Shown: piece by piece, positions 24,131 through 32,653 of the stretch | Numbering within the stretch: the stretch's first letter is position 1 | How the letters are laid out: each line of letters begins with the position of its first letter | Assembly (NCBI GenBank): GCA_022564545.1 | Contig: JADFLG010000016.1 | Location: 1-34,146, forward strand | DNA length: 34,146 nt | DNA from: Chloroflexota bacterium | GTDB taxonomy: Bacteria > Chloroflexota > Dehalococcoidia > Lucifugimonadales > Lucifugimonadaceae | Reading direction: 5' to 3' | Notes under the pieces: model-generated | What the model was told of the DNA's origin: nothing | Seen by the model: only the letters and a program-made list of their open reading frames with translations | The model's database searches: none | Translations under genes and position numbers: made by a program

Positions 24131-24937
24131 TTGCTCAGAAATTCCTTTCTACATCTTCCCGGTTTCAACGTCGATGACGAAGAAGACCTGTGGGCGGCTG
24201 GCGTAAAAGACTGGCCAGGCGCCATGGCGTCCGAACACATTGACGCCAGGGGTAAACAGGCGCTGCGGCGTTCTACCGCGGCCCTCGACAGGCGCGATTC
24301 CGTTTATTTTGGCAAAAAATATCGTCCGGGCGAGCGCTGGCGGCTACTGCCCGATTTCGCCGACGAGACGGCATTCCTCGACATCGAAACGACAGGGCTT
24401 GGCGGCGAAGCGTACATCACCATGTGCGGTGTGCTCGATTCCACCGGGTACAGGGCATACGTGCGCAGCGAAAACCTTGACCAGTTGGCTTCCGATCTGG
24501 GCCAGTACAAGCTGGTCGTAACGTTCAATGGAATTTCGTTCGATGTCCCGTGGCTCCGCAGAGAACTCGGCCCGTTGCTGCAGGATGCGGCGCACGTCGA
24601 CATGATGCACGTCCTGCGCAATGTCGGCTTCCGGGGCGGCCTGAAGAAAATCGAACGGGCAATCGGGCTGGACCGCGGCGACGACCTGTCGATGCTGTCG
24701 GGACGAGACGCCGTCGTGCTCTGGAACATGGCGCAGGAAGGGGAACCACGCGCACTCGAGACGCTGATCAGGTACAACGCCGAGGACGTGGCGTCGCTCC
24801 CGTTGCTCGCTGAGTATGCCTACAGTCAGAATTCCGCAGGGACGCCCATGGCGGTGCCGGGTTTCAGATCTCCTGCCCACTTCGATACTTCTACCCTGCC
24901 CTACGACGGAGCGCTGGTACGTTACCTGCGCGGATGA
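24131..24937 (+). CDS. Ribonuclease H-like 3'-5' exonuclease, YprB type (DEDDy)
   Basis: 268-aa RNase H-like nuclease (PF13482-like). LRNSFLHLPGF at the beginning is the usual N-terminus of this family, which starts by reading 'shape' residues before the nuclease fold. The acidic exonuclease residues are present: Asp84 and Glu86 in LDIETTG, Asp138 in NGISFDVPWL, and Tyr215-x3-Asp219 in YNAEDV, giving a DEDDy arrangement. It should hydrolyse DNA or RNA ends using two metal ions. Actual substrate is unknown. TTG at 24131 is chosen from homology. The open frame begins at ATG 24059 but its first 24 residues are Gly/Arg-rich and unlike the family. No ribosome site decides. Confidence 0.85.
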   Translation: MLRNSFLHLPGFNVDDEEDLWAAGVKDWPGAMASEHIDARGKQALRRSTAALDRRDSVYFGKKYRPGERWRLLPDFADETAFLDIETTGLGGEAYITMCGVLDSTGYRAYVRSENLDQLASDLGQYKLVVTFNGISFDVPWLRRELGPLLQDAAHVDMMHVLRNVGFRGGLKKIERAIGLDRGDDLSMLSGRDAVVLWNMAQEGEPRALETLIRYNAEDVASLPLLAEYAYSQNSAGTPMAVPGFRSPAHFDTSTLPYDGALVRYLRG

Positions 24938-25032
24938 TGCCCTGATTGGGTGCTAGACTTGCTGACCTGTTTATCCTGTTTGTTTCGGGTCGCGTCCGCG
25001 CGGGCGCGACCGGCTATCCACGCCTTCGACCC

Positions 25033-25974
25033 GTGACCAACCAGCGCAACTGGTATGCGCTACAGGCGAGACTCTTGTCGGCACTTCAGCACACCGAACA
25101 CCCAATACTCAATAACACGGTCTTACTTGCCGCATGGGGTGGCTGGCCCGACGCAGCCGAATCGGCAACTCGATCTCTCCGAGAGTTGGTGCGCCAACTC
25201 TCGGCCACCCGCTTTGCTTCTATCGACCCTGAGGAATTTTACGATTTTGCCCAGCAGCGACCGGTGGTCTCGAACGGTCCGGACGGGGCTCGTGAGCTGA
25301 CCTGGCCAAAGAACGAGTTCTTCTACTGGAAGGCCGATGATGGCGGGCACGACCTGCTGATTTTCATCGGCGTGGAACCCAACTTGAAGTGGAGGACCTA
25401 CACCGACCTGATACACCAGGTGGCAAGCGATAGCGATACCAGGTTGTTGGTCACCGTCGGGGCCCTGCTGGACTCCGTTCCCCACACCCGGTCGCCCAGG
25501 GTAACTGGATCTTCCACCAACGAGTTTCTCGGGAAGGGTTTTGAGCACATCAGGTACGCAGTGCCGAACTACGAAGGTCCGTCGGGGCTCACGTCGGTGC
25601 TGATGGACCGTATGGGCCGTGATGATGTGCCTTCCGCCAGTATCTGGGGACACTCCCCTCACTATTTGCAGGTGGCTCAGAACCCCACGCTAACGCATGC
25701 CATCCTTTCTGAACTGCAGCAGTTCATTTCAGCACCGATCGATCTGAGTAAGATCGCCAGGGAGTCCGAAGAATTCGACGAAAATCTGGTGAGGGCGCTT
25801 TCCGATCAGCGGGAAATCGAGGGCTACGTAAAACGGCTGGAGGAACGATACGACTCGGAAGAGGAGTATCGGCAGAGCCCCGAGCCAGCAGCGCTGGTCA
25901 AAGAACTTGAAGACTTTTTACGCCAGCAGCGGACCACGGACGGCCCGGCTGAGGACGGAGAACCCGACGATTGA
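25033..25974 (+). CDS. PAC2 family protein (proteasome assembly chaperone-like)
   Basis: 313-aa protein of the PAC2 superfamily (ATP-grasp-neighbour / proteasome assembly chaperone fold). Typical features are NNTVLLAAWGGWPDAAESAT near residue 25, HDLLIFIGVEPNLKWR near 112, VTVGALLDSVPHTR near 145, GPSGLTSVLMDRM near 185, and SIWGHSPHYLQVAQNP near 207. The C-terminal region (about 240-313) is charged and helix-rich, including VKRLEERYDSEEEYRQS, probably a coiled coil. GTG at 25033 is preferred to the open-frame start at 24946, whose extra residues look non-native. Its stop overlaps the next start (TTGA), implying coupled translation. Bacterial PAC2 proteins have no firm function. Confidence 0.87.
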   Translation: MTNQRNWYALQARLLSALQHTEHPILNNTVLLAAWGGWPDAAESATRSLRELVRQLSATRFASIDPEEFYDFAQQRPVVSNGPDGARELTWPKNEFFYWKADDGGHDLLIFIGVEPNLKWRTYTDLIHQVASDSDTRLLVTVGALLDSVPHTRSPRVTGSSTNEFLGKGFEHIRYAVPNYEGPSGLTSVLMDRMGRDDVPSASIWGHSPHYLQVAQNPTLTHAILSELQQFISAPIDLSKIARESEEFDENLVRALSDQREIEGYVKRLEERYDSEEEYRQSPEPAALVKELEDFLRQQRTTDGPAEDGEPDD

Positions 25975-26741
25975 GCAAGATTTCAGACCGACTGGCGAAA
26001 CTCGGTCAGGTTGAACGAACTGGATTTGGTTTTGCAGCACACGCGACCGGCACGAAAATCCCCGTATTACTGGTTGGCGTCAGGATAGACAGACCGGGCG
26101 ACGCGGACAGTTTGAGCGCCGATCTCTTCATACTGGCGCCAAATTCAGCGGGGGCTGCACAGACCAGTCCCGTCAAGGACGTCGACCTGTGGGGTGTCGC
26201 GGTCTCGGGCGGGTCGGGAGGCGAGATCGACTCGGCAATAAAGGCCGGAGCGGATTTCGTCATCGTTGAAGACGAGTCAGCCCCCGGCGCCGCGTTGAAG
26301 GATGATGAAATTGGAAGGGGTTTCGTGGTTGGAAACGAAGTCACGGACGACCGGGCAAGAGCGATCAACGCAAGTCCGTTCGACTTTCTCGTTCTCGACG
26401 GGCCAAATATTGCGATGCCCCTGAATATCGGAGCGACGCTGGATATCCAGGAGCAGCTTGCACGGTATTCGAGGCATATCTTTCTGAAGCTCGCCGAACT
26501 ACCGGAAAAATTAGACCTGGAAATGCTTCGGGATATGGGCGTTTCCGCCCTGATCTACGACTCGAACTCGGCCGGGAAAGTAGACTTAGCGGGTTTGCGA
26601 GAAACGATCGGTAAATTAGGGCCGAGAAAATTCAAGTCCTCAGCCGGTGCCGTTTTGCCCCGTGGCAGCGGACCCGCGCCTCAACAAGAGGATGATTTTG
26701 ACCACCCTGATGAACCTGATGAAGACGAAGACTGGGAGTAG
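25971..26741 (+). CDS. Uncharacterised protein coupled to PAC2 gene, TIM-barrel-like with acidic tail
   Basis: 256-aa protein that I cannot place in a named family. It starts at TTG 25971, overlapping the PAC2 stop by four bases. Alternating strands and helices suggest a beta/alpha barrel: KIPVLLVGVRI, VDLWGVAVSG, IKAGADFVIVEDES, FDFLVLDGPN, LEMLRDMGVSALIYDS. The last strand is followed by a 'phosphate-loop-like' SNSAGKVDL. The final 30 residues are a disordered acidic tail (DDFDHPDEPDEDEDWE). Translational coupling implies it works together with the PAC2 protein. Confidence 0.8.
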   Translation: MSKISDRLAKLGQVERTGFGFAAHATGTKIPVLLVGVRIDRPGDADSLSADLFILAPNSAGAAQTSPVKDVDLWGVAVSGGSGGEIDSAIKAGADFVIVEDESAPGAALKDDEIGRGFVVGNEVTDDRARAINASPFDFLVLDGPNIAMPLNIGATLDIQEQLARYSRHIFLKLAELPEKLDLEMLRDMGVSALIYDSNSAGKVDLAGLRETIGKLGPRKFKSSAGAVLPRGSGPAPQQEDDFDHPDEPDEDEDWE

Positions 26742-26811
26742 CAGTTATTGAAGCCGGGAACCGGTTTCGAGCGTAAATGCCTGAAACAGGAGACAACGAA
26801 CAGGAATATCT

Positions 26812-27843
26812 ATGCCTAACTACACGATTATCGGACTCGGACGCATAGGCACATCTCTTGGAATGGCCATAAGAAGTCGACAGGGTGGGAAGTCACGCGT
26901 GATCGGATACGATGCCGACAGCAAAACCCAAACCGTTGCACGGCAAATGGGCGCTGTCGATGACGTTGAATGGAACCTGGACAATGCCGTTAAGGATGCC
27001 GACTTAGTGATTGTCGCAACCCCGGCCGGAGCGCTATACGACGTTTTTGAAGCGATCGGACCGTATCTGAAGCAAGGTGCTGTGGTAACCGACACATCGC
27101 CGGCCAAACGCGCCGTCCTCAAATGGGCGGATGAGCTCCTCCCCAGCCATGTCAGTTTCGTAGGCGGCAACCCCCTGACCGGTGCGTCGGTCACCGAGCA
27201 AAAGAATGCGTCCGGTCACATTTTCCACAACGCCAAGTGGGCTGTCGTCGCCCCGCCTGATGCGCCCCAACACGCCATCCGTGCGTTGACCGATTTGATC
27301 GAAGCCGTGGGCTCCAGTCCGGTATTCATGGACTCACACGAGCATGATTCGTTTGCTGCTGCAACCACCGGACTGCCTGCGATTGTCGCAGCGGCTGTCA
27401 TGAACGCGGTAAGCACTTCACCATCATGGTCGGAGATTAGCCGGTTCGTCGGTACCGAGTTCGACCAGGTCACATCGCCCGCGTCGGCTGACCCTGCATC
27501 GTCACAGAGCGCTGCAGCGACAAACTCCGACATGCTCGTCCACTGGATCGATCAACTGATCGAGCGATTTCAGGCTTTGCGAGAAGGTCTGATCGACGAA
27601 GAAGAGCGATTCTCGCCCGATGGCGTGGTGGCTAACTCATTTGTGCAGGCGTGGGAACAGCGCGCACGTCTCGAAGCCGGGATCGCCGACCGTCGTCCCG
27701 TTACCGATGAGCGTTTTACGATCCCAACGGCAGGCGAAGGCATGATGGGCATGTTCTTCGGGAGCCGGGTCGCAAGAGCGATGGGCGGCGGCAAAGAGAA
27801 GAAAAAGGACGCGACGAAATACGATCGTCGCAGAATGCGTTAA
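26812..27843 (+). CDS. Prephenate/arogenate dehydrogenase-like protein, with Asn at the catalytic His position
   Basis: 343-aa NAD(P)-binding protein resembling TyrA. The Rossmann motif GLGRIGTSLG is at 8-17, then DLVIVATPAG near 64 and VVTDTSPAKRAVL near 93. TyrA enzymes carry GGHPMAG with an essential His. Here the sequence is GGNPLTG with Asn120, so prephenate decarboxylation may be lost or altered. The C-terminal half is helical, as in TyrA dimerisation domains, and ends in a Lys/Arg-rich tail (KEKKKDATKYDRRRMR). AGGA lies 6 bases before the ATG. aroA follows after 10 bases, which supports an aromatic-pathway role, yet the missing His leaves real doubt. Confidence 0.82.
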   Translation: MPNYTIIGLGRIGTSLGMAIRSRQGGKSRVIGYDADSKTQTVARQMGAVDDVEWNLDNAVKDADLVIVATPAGALYDVFEAIGPYLKQGAVVTDTSPAKRAVLKWADELLPSHVSFVGGNPLTGASVTEQKNASGHIFHNAKWAVVAPPDAPQHAIRALTDLIEAVGSSPVFMDSHEHDSFAAATTGLPAIVAAAVMNAVSTSPSWSEISRFVGTEFDQVTSPASADPASSQSAAATNSDMLVHWIDQLIERFQALREGLIDEEERFSPDGVVANSFVQAWEQRARLEAGIADRRPVTDERFTIPTAGEGMMGMFFGSRVARAMGGGKEKKKDATKYDRRRMR

Positions 27844-27853
27844 CGGGCCTCGA

Positions 27854-29164
27854 ATGCCAGTCACGATTGCACGGCCGCGTACTCTGCGCGGAGAAATCAT
27901 TGCCCCGGGGGATAAGTCGGTCTCCCATCGGGCGATCATGTTCAACGCCCTGTCGCACACGGGAACTGCGCGGATTACCAATTTTTCGCCCGGCGCCGAC
28001 TGCACTTCGACCGTGGGGATAATGCGCGCCCTCGGGGTCGAGATAACCCGCGAATCCGGACAAAACGGAATGGGTGACAGCCTGACAGTCAAGGGAGTCG
28101 GTCTGAACGGACTGCGGGAGCCGGCCGACATCCTGGACGCTGGTAATAGCGGTACTACAACCCGCCTGATGTCAGGAATACTGGCCGGGCGCGACATCGT
28201 GACCATTCTTACCGGTGACGATTCGCTCAAAACTCGACCGATGGGGCGCGTTGTCGAACCACTCAGAAAGATGGGCGCTAAAATCACAGGCCGGGCGGGC
28301 GGCAACCTGGCCCCTCTGGTATTTCACGGCGGTTCGCTGAAGGGCACGAAGTACGAAATGCCGGTCGCTTCGGCGCAGTTGAAATCCTGTCTGCTGCTGG
28401 CAGGGCTCAGGGCCAACGGCATCACTACCCTCACTCAGCCAGCCGAGTCGAGAGATCACACCGAGCGGATGTTTTCCGCAATGGGCGTGAAACTGGCGAA
28501 ATCCGGACTGGACCTGACCCTGGAGCCGTCCGAGCTCGAAACCGTCGATATCGAGGTCCCCGGCGACATCAGCAGCGCTGCATTCTGGATGGTCGCGGGG
28601 GTATGTCACCCTGACGCTGAACTGCTCATCAGGAACGTCGGGACCAATCCGACTCGGGCGGGTATCATCACGGCACTCCAGCAGATGGGAGCGAATCTCA
28701 CGCTCATCGATGAAAGGGAAGTCGCAGGTGAGCCGGTCGCCGATATTCTCGTTAAATCAAGCCAACTGAAGGCGATCGAACTGTCTGGCGATATCGTGCC
28801 GTTGCTTATCGATGAAATCCCCGTAATAGCGGTGGCAGCAGCCCTTGCGGAAGGCACGACGGTCATTCGTGATGCTGCTGAATTGAGAGTCAAGGAATCG
28901 GACCGGATCCGCGCCAGCATTTCCTGGTTGAAGGGTGCAGGGATTGACGCCGAGGCAACCGATGATGGCATGATCGTGCCCGGCACCGGGTCGATCCGCG
29001 GTGGGCAGTTCCAGAGCTATGACGACCACCGTCTCGCAATGAGCCTTGGTATTGCGGGACTGGTTTCGGACGGGCCGATCACCATACTGGACCCCGAGGT
29101 GGCCGGAATTTCCTACCCGGGCTTCTGGGAATCTATCGAAGGACTTGGCGGGCTGGTTGGATAA
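27854..29164 (+). CDS. aroA: 3-phosphoshikimate 1-carboxyvinyltransferase (EPSP synthase)
   Basis: Sixth step of the shikimate pathway, joining shikimate 3-phosphate and phosphoenolpyruvate. 436 aa, full length. PGDKSVSHR at 18-26 gives the Lys/Ser/Arg substrate site. GNSGTTTR at 97-104 and RPMGRVVEPLRKMGA near 128 follow, then LKSCLLLAGL near 176, LIDEIP near 316, LRVKESDRIR near 343 and DDHRLAMSLG near 391. The GNSGTTxR form resembles Bacillus-type (class II) enzymes rather than E. coli AroA. ATG at 27854 is 10 bases after the TyrA-like gene. A guanylate kinase gene follows by 10 bases, forming a small operon. Confidence 0.96.
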   Translation: MPVTIARPRTLRGEIIAPGDKSVSHRAIMFNALSHTGTARITNFSPGADCTSTVGIMRALGVEITRESGQNGMGDSLTVKGVGLNGLREPADILDAGNSGTTTRLMSGILAGRDIVTILTGDDSLKTRPMGRVVEPLRKMGAKITGRAGGNLAPLVFHGGSLKGTKYEMPVASAQLKSCLLLAGLRANGITTLTQPAESRDHTERMFSAMGVKLAKSGLDLTLEPSELETVDIEVPGDISSAAFWMVAGVCHPDAELLIRNVGTNPTRAGIITALQQMGANLTLIDEREVAGEPVADILVKSSQLKAIELSGDIVPLLIDEIPVIAVAAALAEGTTVIRDAAELRVKESDRIRASISWLKGAGIDAEATDDGMIVPGTGSIRGGQFQSYDDHRLAMSLGIAGLVSDGPITILDPEVAGISYPGFWESIEGLGGLVG

Positions 29165-29174
29165 CGAACCGCGA

Positions 29175-29777
29175 TTGACAAAGAACGCGCTTGTGGTCGT
29201 GATTTCCGGGCCGTCGGGCGTTGGCAAAGACGTGATGATCGACCGCATGATCGAAACGGGTCAGATCGGCTTTCATTTCACAGTTACGGCTACCACGCGG
29301 GCCCCCAGACCTGGAGAGCACGACGGTGTGAACCACCATTTCGTGACGGTCGACGATTTCATCAACATGATTGCGTCCGACGAACTGCTGGAATGGGCGC
29401 AGGTGTACGGCAACTACTACGGTGTGCCGAAAAAACAGGTACGCGATGCGCTGGCGGAGGGCAATCACGTCGTAATGCGGGTCGACGTACAGGGCGCCAA
29501 ACGGCTTCGAGAGCTAATGCCTGAAGCGCTATTAATATTCATCGTTCCACCGTCGCTCGGAGTGCTCCGGAAACACCTTGAGAAACGCGGTGTGAATTCC
29601 GAGACGGAGATGAAAAGACGGCTGTCGGCCGCCACCGAAGAGATCGACAATTCGGACCTTTTCGATTACACGGTCATGAACGAAGAAGACCGGCTGGACG
29701 ACACCGTGGAGAAGGTCGTCGAAATCATCGGCGCTGAGGCGGCGAAGGGTCCGCCACGGAACGTGATCATCAAGTAA
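29175..29777 (+). CDS. gmk: Guanylate kinase
   Basis: Phosphorylates GMP to GDP, 200 aa, normal for bacterial Gmk. The P-loop GPSGVGKD is at 12-19, TTRAPRPGEHDGVNHHFV (GMP-binding region) near 41, VYGNYYGVPK near 76, MRVDVQGAKRLRE near 98, and the lid KRRLSAATEEI near 145. Asp19 takes the place of the usual Ser/Thr after the P-loop lysine. I believe this variant exists in other guanylate kinases but could not check. TTG at 29175 is chosen because the frame extends back into aroA without any ribosome site. It follows aroA by 10 bases and converges with the M20 gene at 29814. Confidence 0.92.
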   Translation: MTKNALVVVISGPSGVGKDVMIDRMIETGQIGFHFTVTATTRAPRPGEHDGVNHHFVTVDDFINMIASDELLEWAQVYGNYYGVPKKQVRDALAEGNHVVMRVDVQGAKRLRELMPEALLIFIVPPSLGVLRKHLEKRGVNSETEMKRRLSAATEEIDNSDLFDYTVMNEEDRLDDTVEKVVEIIGAEAAKGPPRNVIIK

Positions 29778-29813
29778 TGCACCGCTCGGCCAACTTGTAT
29801 TTGCTTACCCCGC

Positions 29814-31163
29814 CTATTTCGGCTCGTACATCGCGGTCGTGAACTGCTCTCGCTGCACTGCGACGTACTGGTCGGCAGACATGGGCGGTTTCGACTTGTC
29901 CAGCAACTCTCTCGCCTTCTGAGCATTGCTGCCGAGCAAGTCCATGATCGTTGCGGCCATCACTTTTGCGGGCGCTATTACCGCACGGTCGTAATCTTCG
30001 ATCAAATAGTCGCGCCCGTGCCCGACACCCGACGCGGAGTTCGCATACGGGTGAATCACCGGCATGATCATGCTCAGGTCGCCCATGTCCGTAGACCCGC
30101 CGTTGGTCTGATCGTCGGACACGACGCTGATCGAATCTCGGCCCAGGATGAGCTCTGCGTTCTGAATGAACAGCTCCTTCATTGCCGGGTCCTGTTGCAG
30201 TGGGTGGTATCCGGCAATCGTTTGTACCTCGACCGAGGCTCCCAGGGCGAGCGCTCCGGCTCTGTAACAGCGAATGATCTGTTCCGCGATAGGTTCAATT
30301 GCCGCGATCGTCCTGGCCCGGACCCGGCCTTCGTAAAGTACCTCGTATGGAACTGCGTTCACCGAGGTCCCACCGTTCGAAACTATCCCGTGGACTCGCA
30401 CAACATCGGACTCACGGAACGTTTCTCGTTGAGTGTTAATTGCCAGGTTCGCCAGCATGGCCGCCTGCAGTGCGTTGACCCCCTGATCGGGCGCACCTCC
30501 GGCATGGGCTGACTTGCCGATGTATCTCACCTGGTGGGAAACGTGGGCGTTGGAAGTGCCACCGATATTGAAAGCCGTATTGCCATTCCCCGCCGCCGAT
30601 GTGTGGACCATCATCGCCATATCTACATCGTCAAAGGTCCCCAATCGGATCATTTCCTGTTTGCCGGACAGGAACTCGATTACGCCATCGGCTTTCAATG
30701 CGAGTCGGTCCCGCACATCAATGAACTCTTCGGCGGGCGTAATGATGAACGCCACATTTCCTGAAAGCGAATTTATTATTTCTGGTGTGCTTAATGCAGT
30801 TGCCACGCCCAGCAATGAGCCAGTTTGGGCGTGATGCCCGCAGGCATGCGCGGCGCCGGTTTCGGCGCTGGCACCGGGGTGGCCGGGCACCTTCAGGGCG
30901 TCGAGTTCCGCAATCACTGCAACCGTCGGGCCGTGACTCGCACCGCGTAACACTGCTTTCATCCCGGTGCGTGCAATTCCTGTTTCCACTGCTAGACCGA
31001 GCGCCTGCAGTCGTCCGAGCACGTATTTCGAGGTCCGATGCTCGTTGAACCCGGTTTCCGGTGTGCTGTACACCGTCTTTGCGGCGGCGATCAGTTGCCG
31101 GCTCGCCCCGTCGATAGACCTTAACGCCAGGGCCCTCAGTTCAGTGTTTTCGGCACGGGTCAT
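29814..31163 (-). CDS. M20 family metallo-amidohydrolase (AbgB/ACY1L2-like), second of a tandem pair
   Basis: 449-aa dizinc peptidase-like amidohydrolase. Metal and catalytic residues are visible: Asp88 in AELDAL, Cys108 and His110 in HACGHH, and Glu145-Glu146 in PAEE. The dimerisation domain has GKSAHAGGAPDQGVNALQAA near 215. GSTDMGDLS near 365 and GVGHGRDYL near 387 supply the last ligands. Relatives cleave N-acyl amino acids or p-aminobenzoyl-glutamate-type amides. Exact substrate is unknown. ATG at 31163 is 5 bases after the stop of the upstream paralogue, and its ribosome site GAGGAG lies over that gene's end, so the two are translated together. Confidence 0.92.
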   Translation of the reverse strand: MTRAENTELRALALRSIDGASRQLIAAAKTVYSTPETGFNEHRTSKYVLGRLQALGLAVETGIARTGMKAVLRGASHGPTVAVIAELDALKVPGHPGASAETGAAHACGHHAQTGSLLGVATALSTPEIINSLSGNVAFIITPAEEFIDVRDRLALKADGVIEFLSGKQEMIRLGTFDDVDMAMMVHTSAAGNGNTAFNIGGTSNAHVSHQVRYIGKSAHAGGAPDQGVNALQAAMLANLAINTQRETFRESDVVRVHGIVSNGGTSVNAVPYEVLYEGRVRARTIAAIEPIAEQIIRCYRAGALALGASVEVQTIAGYHPLQQDPAMKELFIQNAELILGRDSISVVSDDQTNGGSTDMGDLSMIMPVIHPYANSASGVGHGRDYLIEDYDRAVIAPAKVMAATIMDLLGSNAQKARELLDKSKPPMSADQYVAVQREQFTTAMYEPK

Positions 31164-31168
31164 AAGGG

Positions 31169-32494
31169 CTACTCCTCGTAGGTCTTGTCCGACCGAAAAC
31201 CGCGCATCCGGCTGAGGTATTCACCGACCGTCATCGGTGCATTGAACGACCCGGCAATCCGATTTCCCTGTTCGCCGTTGTCGGCAAGCAGGTCGATCAC
31301 CGTCAGCCCCATCGCCTTGCCGGCCTTGATCACTGCAAGTTCGTAGTCGTCGACCATGTAGTCGATGCCGTGACCGTTGCCGCTCGTCGCGTTGGCGGTT
31401 GGCTGGATTGTCGAGACGATCTGGCTGACATCGCCGACGTCGGTGCAACCGGTAGTGTGATTGAGATCGATCACGTTGTCGTCGCCGATGAGCGAGGCTG
31501 CATTGTGCCGGTAAACCTCGATCAGCCGTTCGTCGTACCGGGCTGGCAGGTATCCGGGGTTCGTCTGGATCCGGACAGATGCGCCCGTCGCCAGCGCGCC
31601 TGCTCTCAGGGCGCGGTCTACCTTTTCAGAAGTGCTGAGGATTGCAGGAACGTTTGAAGCCCTGACGTACGTTTCAATCCGCACATCGTCTGGCACAGAG
31701 TTAACTGCTGATCCGCCCCGGGTAATTATCGGATGGACCCTCACTGTGTCCGCGTCACGGAAGGTTTCCCGCTGGGCATGGACCGCTGCCAGCCCGATTT
31801 GAGCGGCGTTGAGGGCGTTCACACCAAGGTGGGGAGACCCACCGGCATGGGCAGCTTTCCCGATGTATTGCACAGTCTTGCCGATCATTCCATTGTTTGA
31901 ACCGCCGATCCCGAATGTCCCGGCCGTCTCACTGCCGGTGTGAGTGAGCATGGCGATATCGACACCCTCGAAGAAGCCGAGCCTGATGAACTCTTGCTTG
32001 CCGCCGAAGAACTCGATTTCGCCGTTCTCCCGCAATGATTCCCGATATTCGAGCTCGATGTACTCCTCGGCCGGCGCCGCCATGAAACTGACCTTGCCGA
32101 CCAGCCCTTTTTTTACTGTTTCATCGAGCAGGCCGACAGCAACCGTCAGCATCGATCCGATCTGGGCATGGTGACCGCAGGCGTGCGCAGCGCCGGTGTC
32201 TGGATCGGCGTGGGAGTGACCCGGTACGATCAGCGAATCAAGCTCGCCCATTACCGCGATGTGTGGCCCCGGCCTGCCGGTGTCGTAGGTCCCAATCACT
32301 CCCGTCTTCGCCACACCGGTCTGCACGTCCAGACCGTTTTCAGTGAACCAATCAGCGACCAGTTTAGACGTTCGGGTCTCTCGAAAACCGCTCTCAGGAT
32401 GATCGAGTATGTCGCGGGCAATGCGTTCGAGTTCGTCCGCCCTGCCGTTGATCGCTTTGTTGAAGGAGCTTTTGAGGTCTAAGCGGTCGGTCAT
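31169..32494 (-). CDS. M20 family metallo-amidohydrolase (AbgB/ACY1L2-like), first of a tandem pair
   Basis: 441-aa paralogue of the next gene. Asp86 in GELDSL, Cys106 and His108 in HACGHH, and Glu143-Glu144 in PAEE are present. KAAHAGGSPHLGVNALNAAQ lies near 209, TGCTDVGDVSQI near 360 and GNGHGIDYMVDDYE near 386. The two genes share most landmarks in the same order, so they arose by tandem duplication and may form a heteromeric enzyme, as AbgA/AbgB do. ATG at 32494 is preferred to TTG at 32521. Neither has a clear ribosome site. It is divergent from glycerate kinase. Confidence 0.92.
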   Translation of the reverse strand: MTDRLDLKSSFNKAINGRADELERIARDILDHPESGFRETRTSKLVADWFTENGLDVQTGVAKTGVIGTYDTGRPGPHIAVMGELDSLIVPGHSHADPDTGAAHACGHHAQIGSMLTVAVGLLDETVKKGLVGKVSFMAAPAEEYIELEYRESLRENGEIEFFGGKQEFIRLGFFEGVDIAMLTHTGSETAGTFGIGGSNNGMIGKTVQYIGKAAHAGGSPHLGVNALNAAQIGLAAVHAQRETFRDADTVRVHPIITRGGSAVNSVPDDVRIETYVRASNVPAILSTSEKVDRALRAGALATGASVRIQTNPGYLPARYDERLIEVYRHNAASLIGDDNVIDLNHTTGCTDVGDVSQIVSTIQPTANATSGNGHGIDYMVDDYELAVIKAGKAMGLTVIDLLADNGEQGNRIAGSFNAPMTVGEYLSRMRGFRSDKTYEE

Positions 32495-32653
32495 TGCGTG
32501 TGATTCGGGGCCGGTTTCCAAGACGGGATTCGCCGTCTGTTCTATCTGGGACTCTGTGAAGCCTGTTCGGCGGCGAGTGTAGCAGTCACTCTCGTCGCGG
32601 GCAGTGTGAACGGGGCCGAATTGAACACGGGAACTCGCTTATACTGGGCGACC

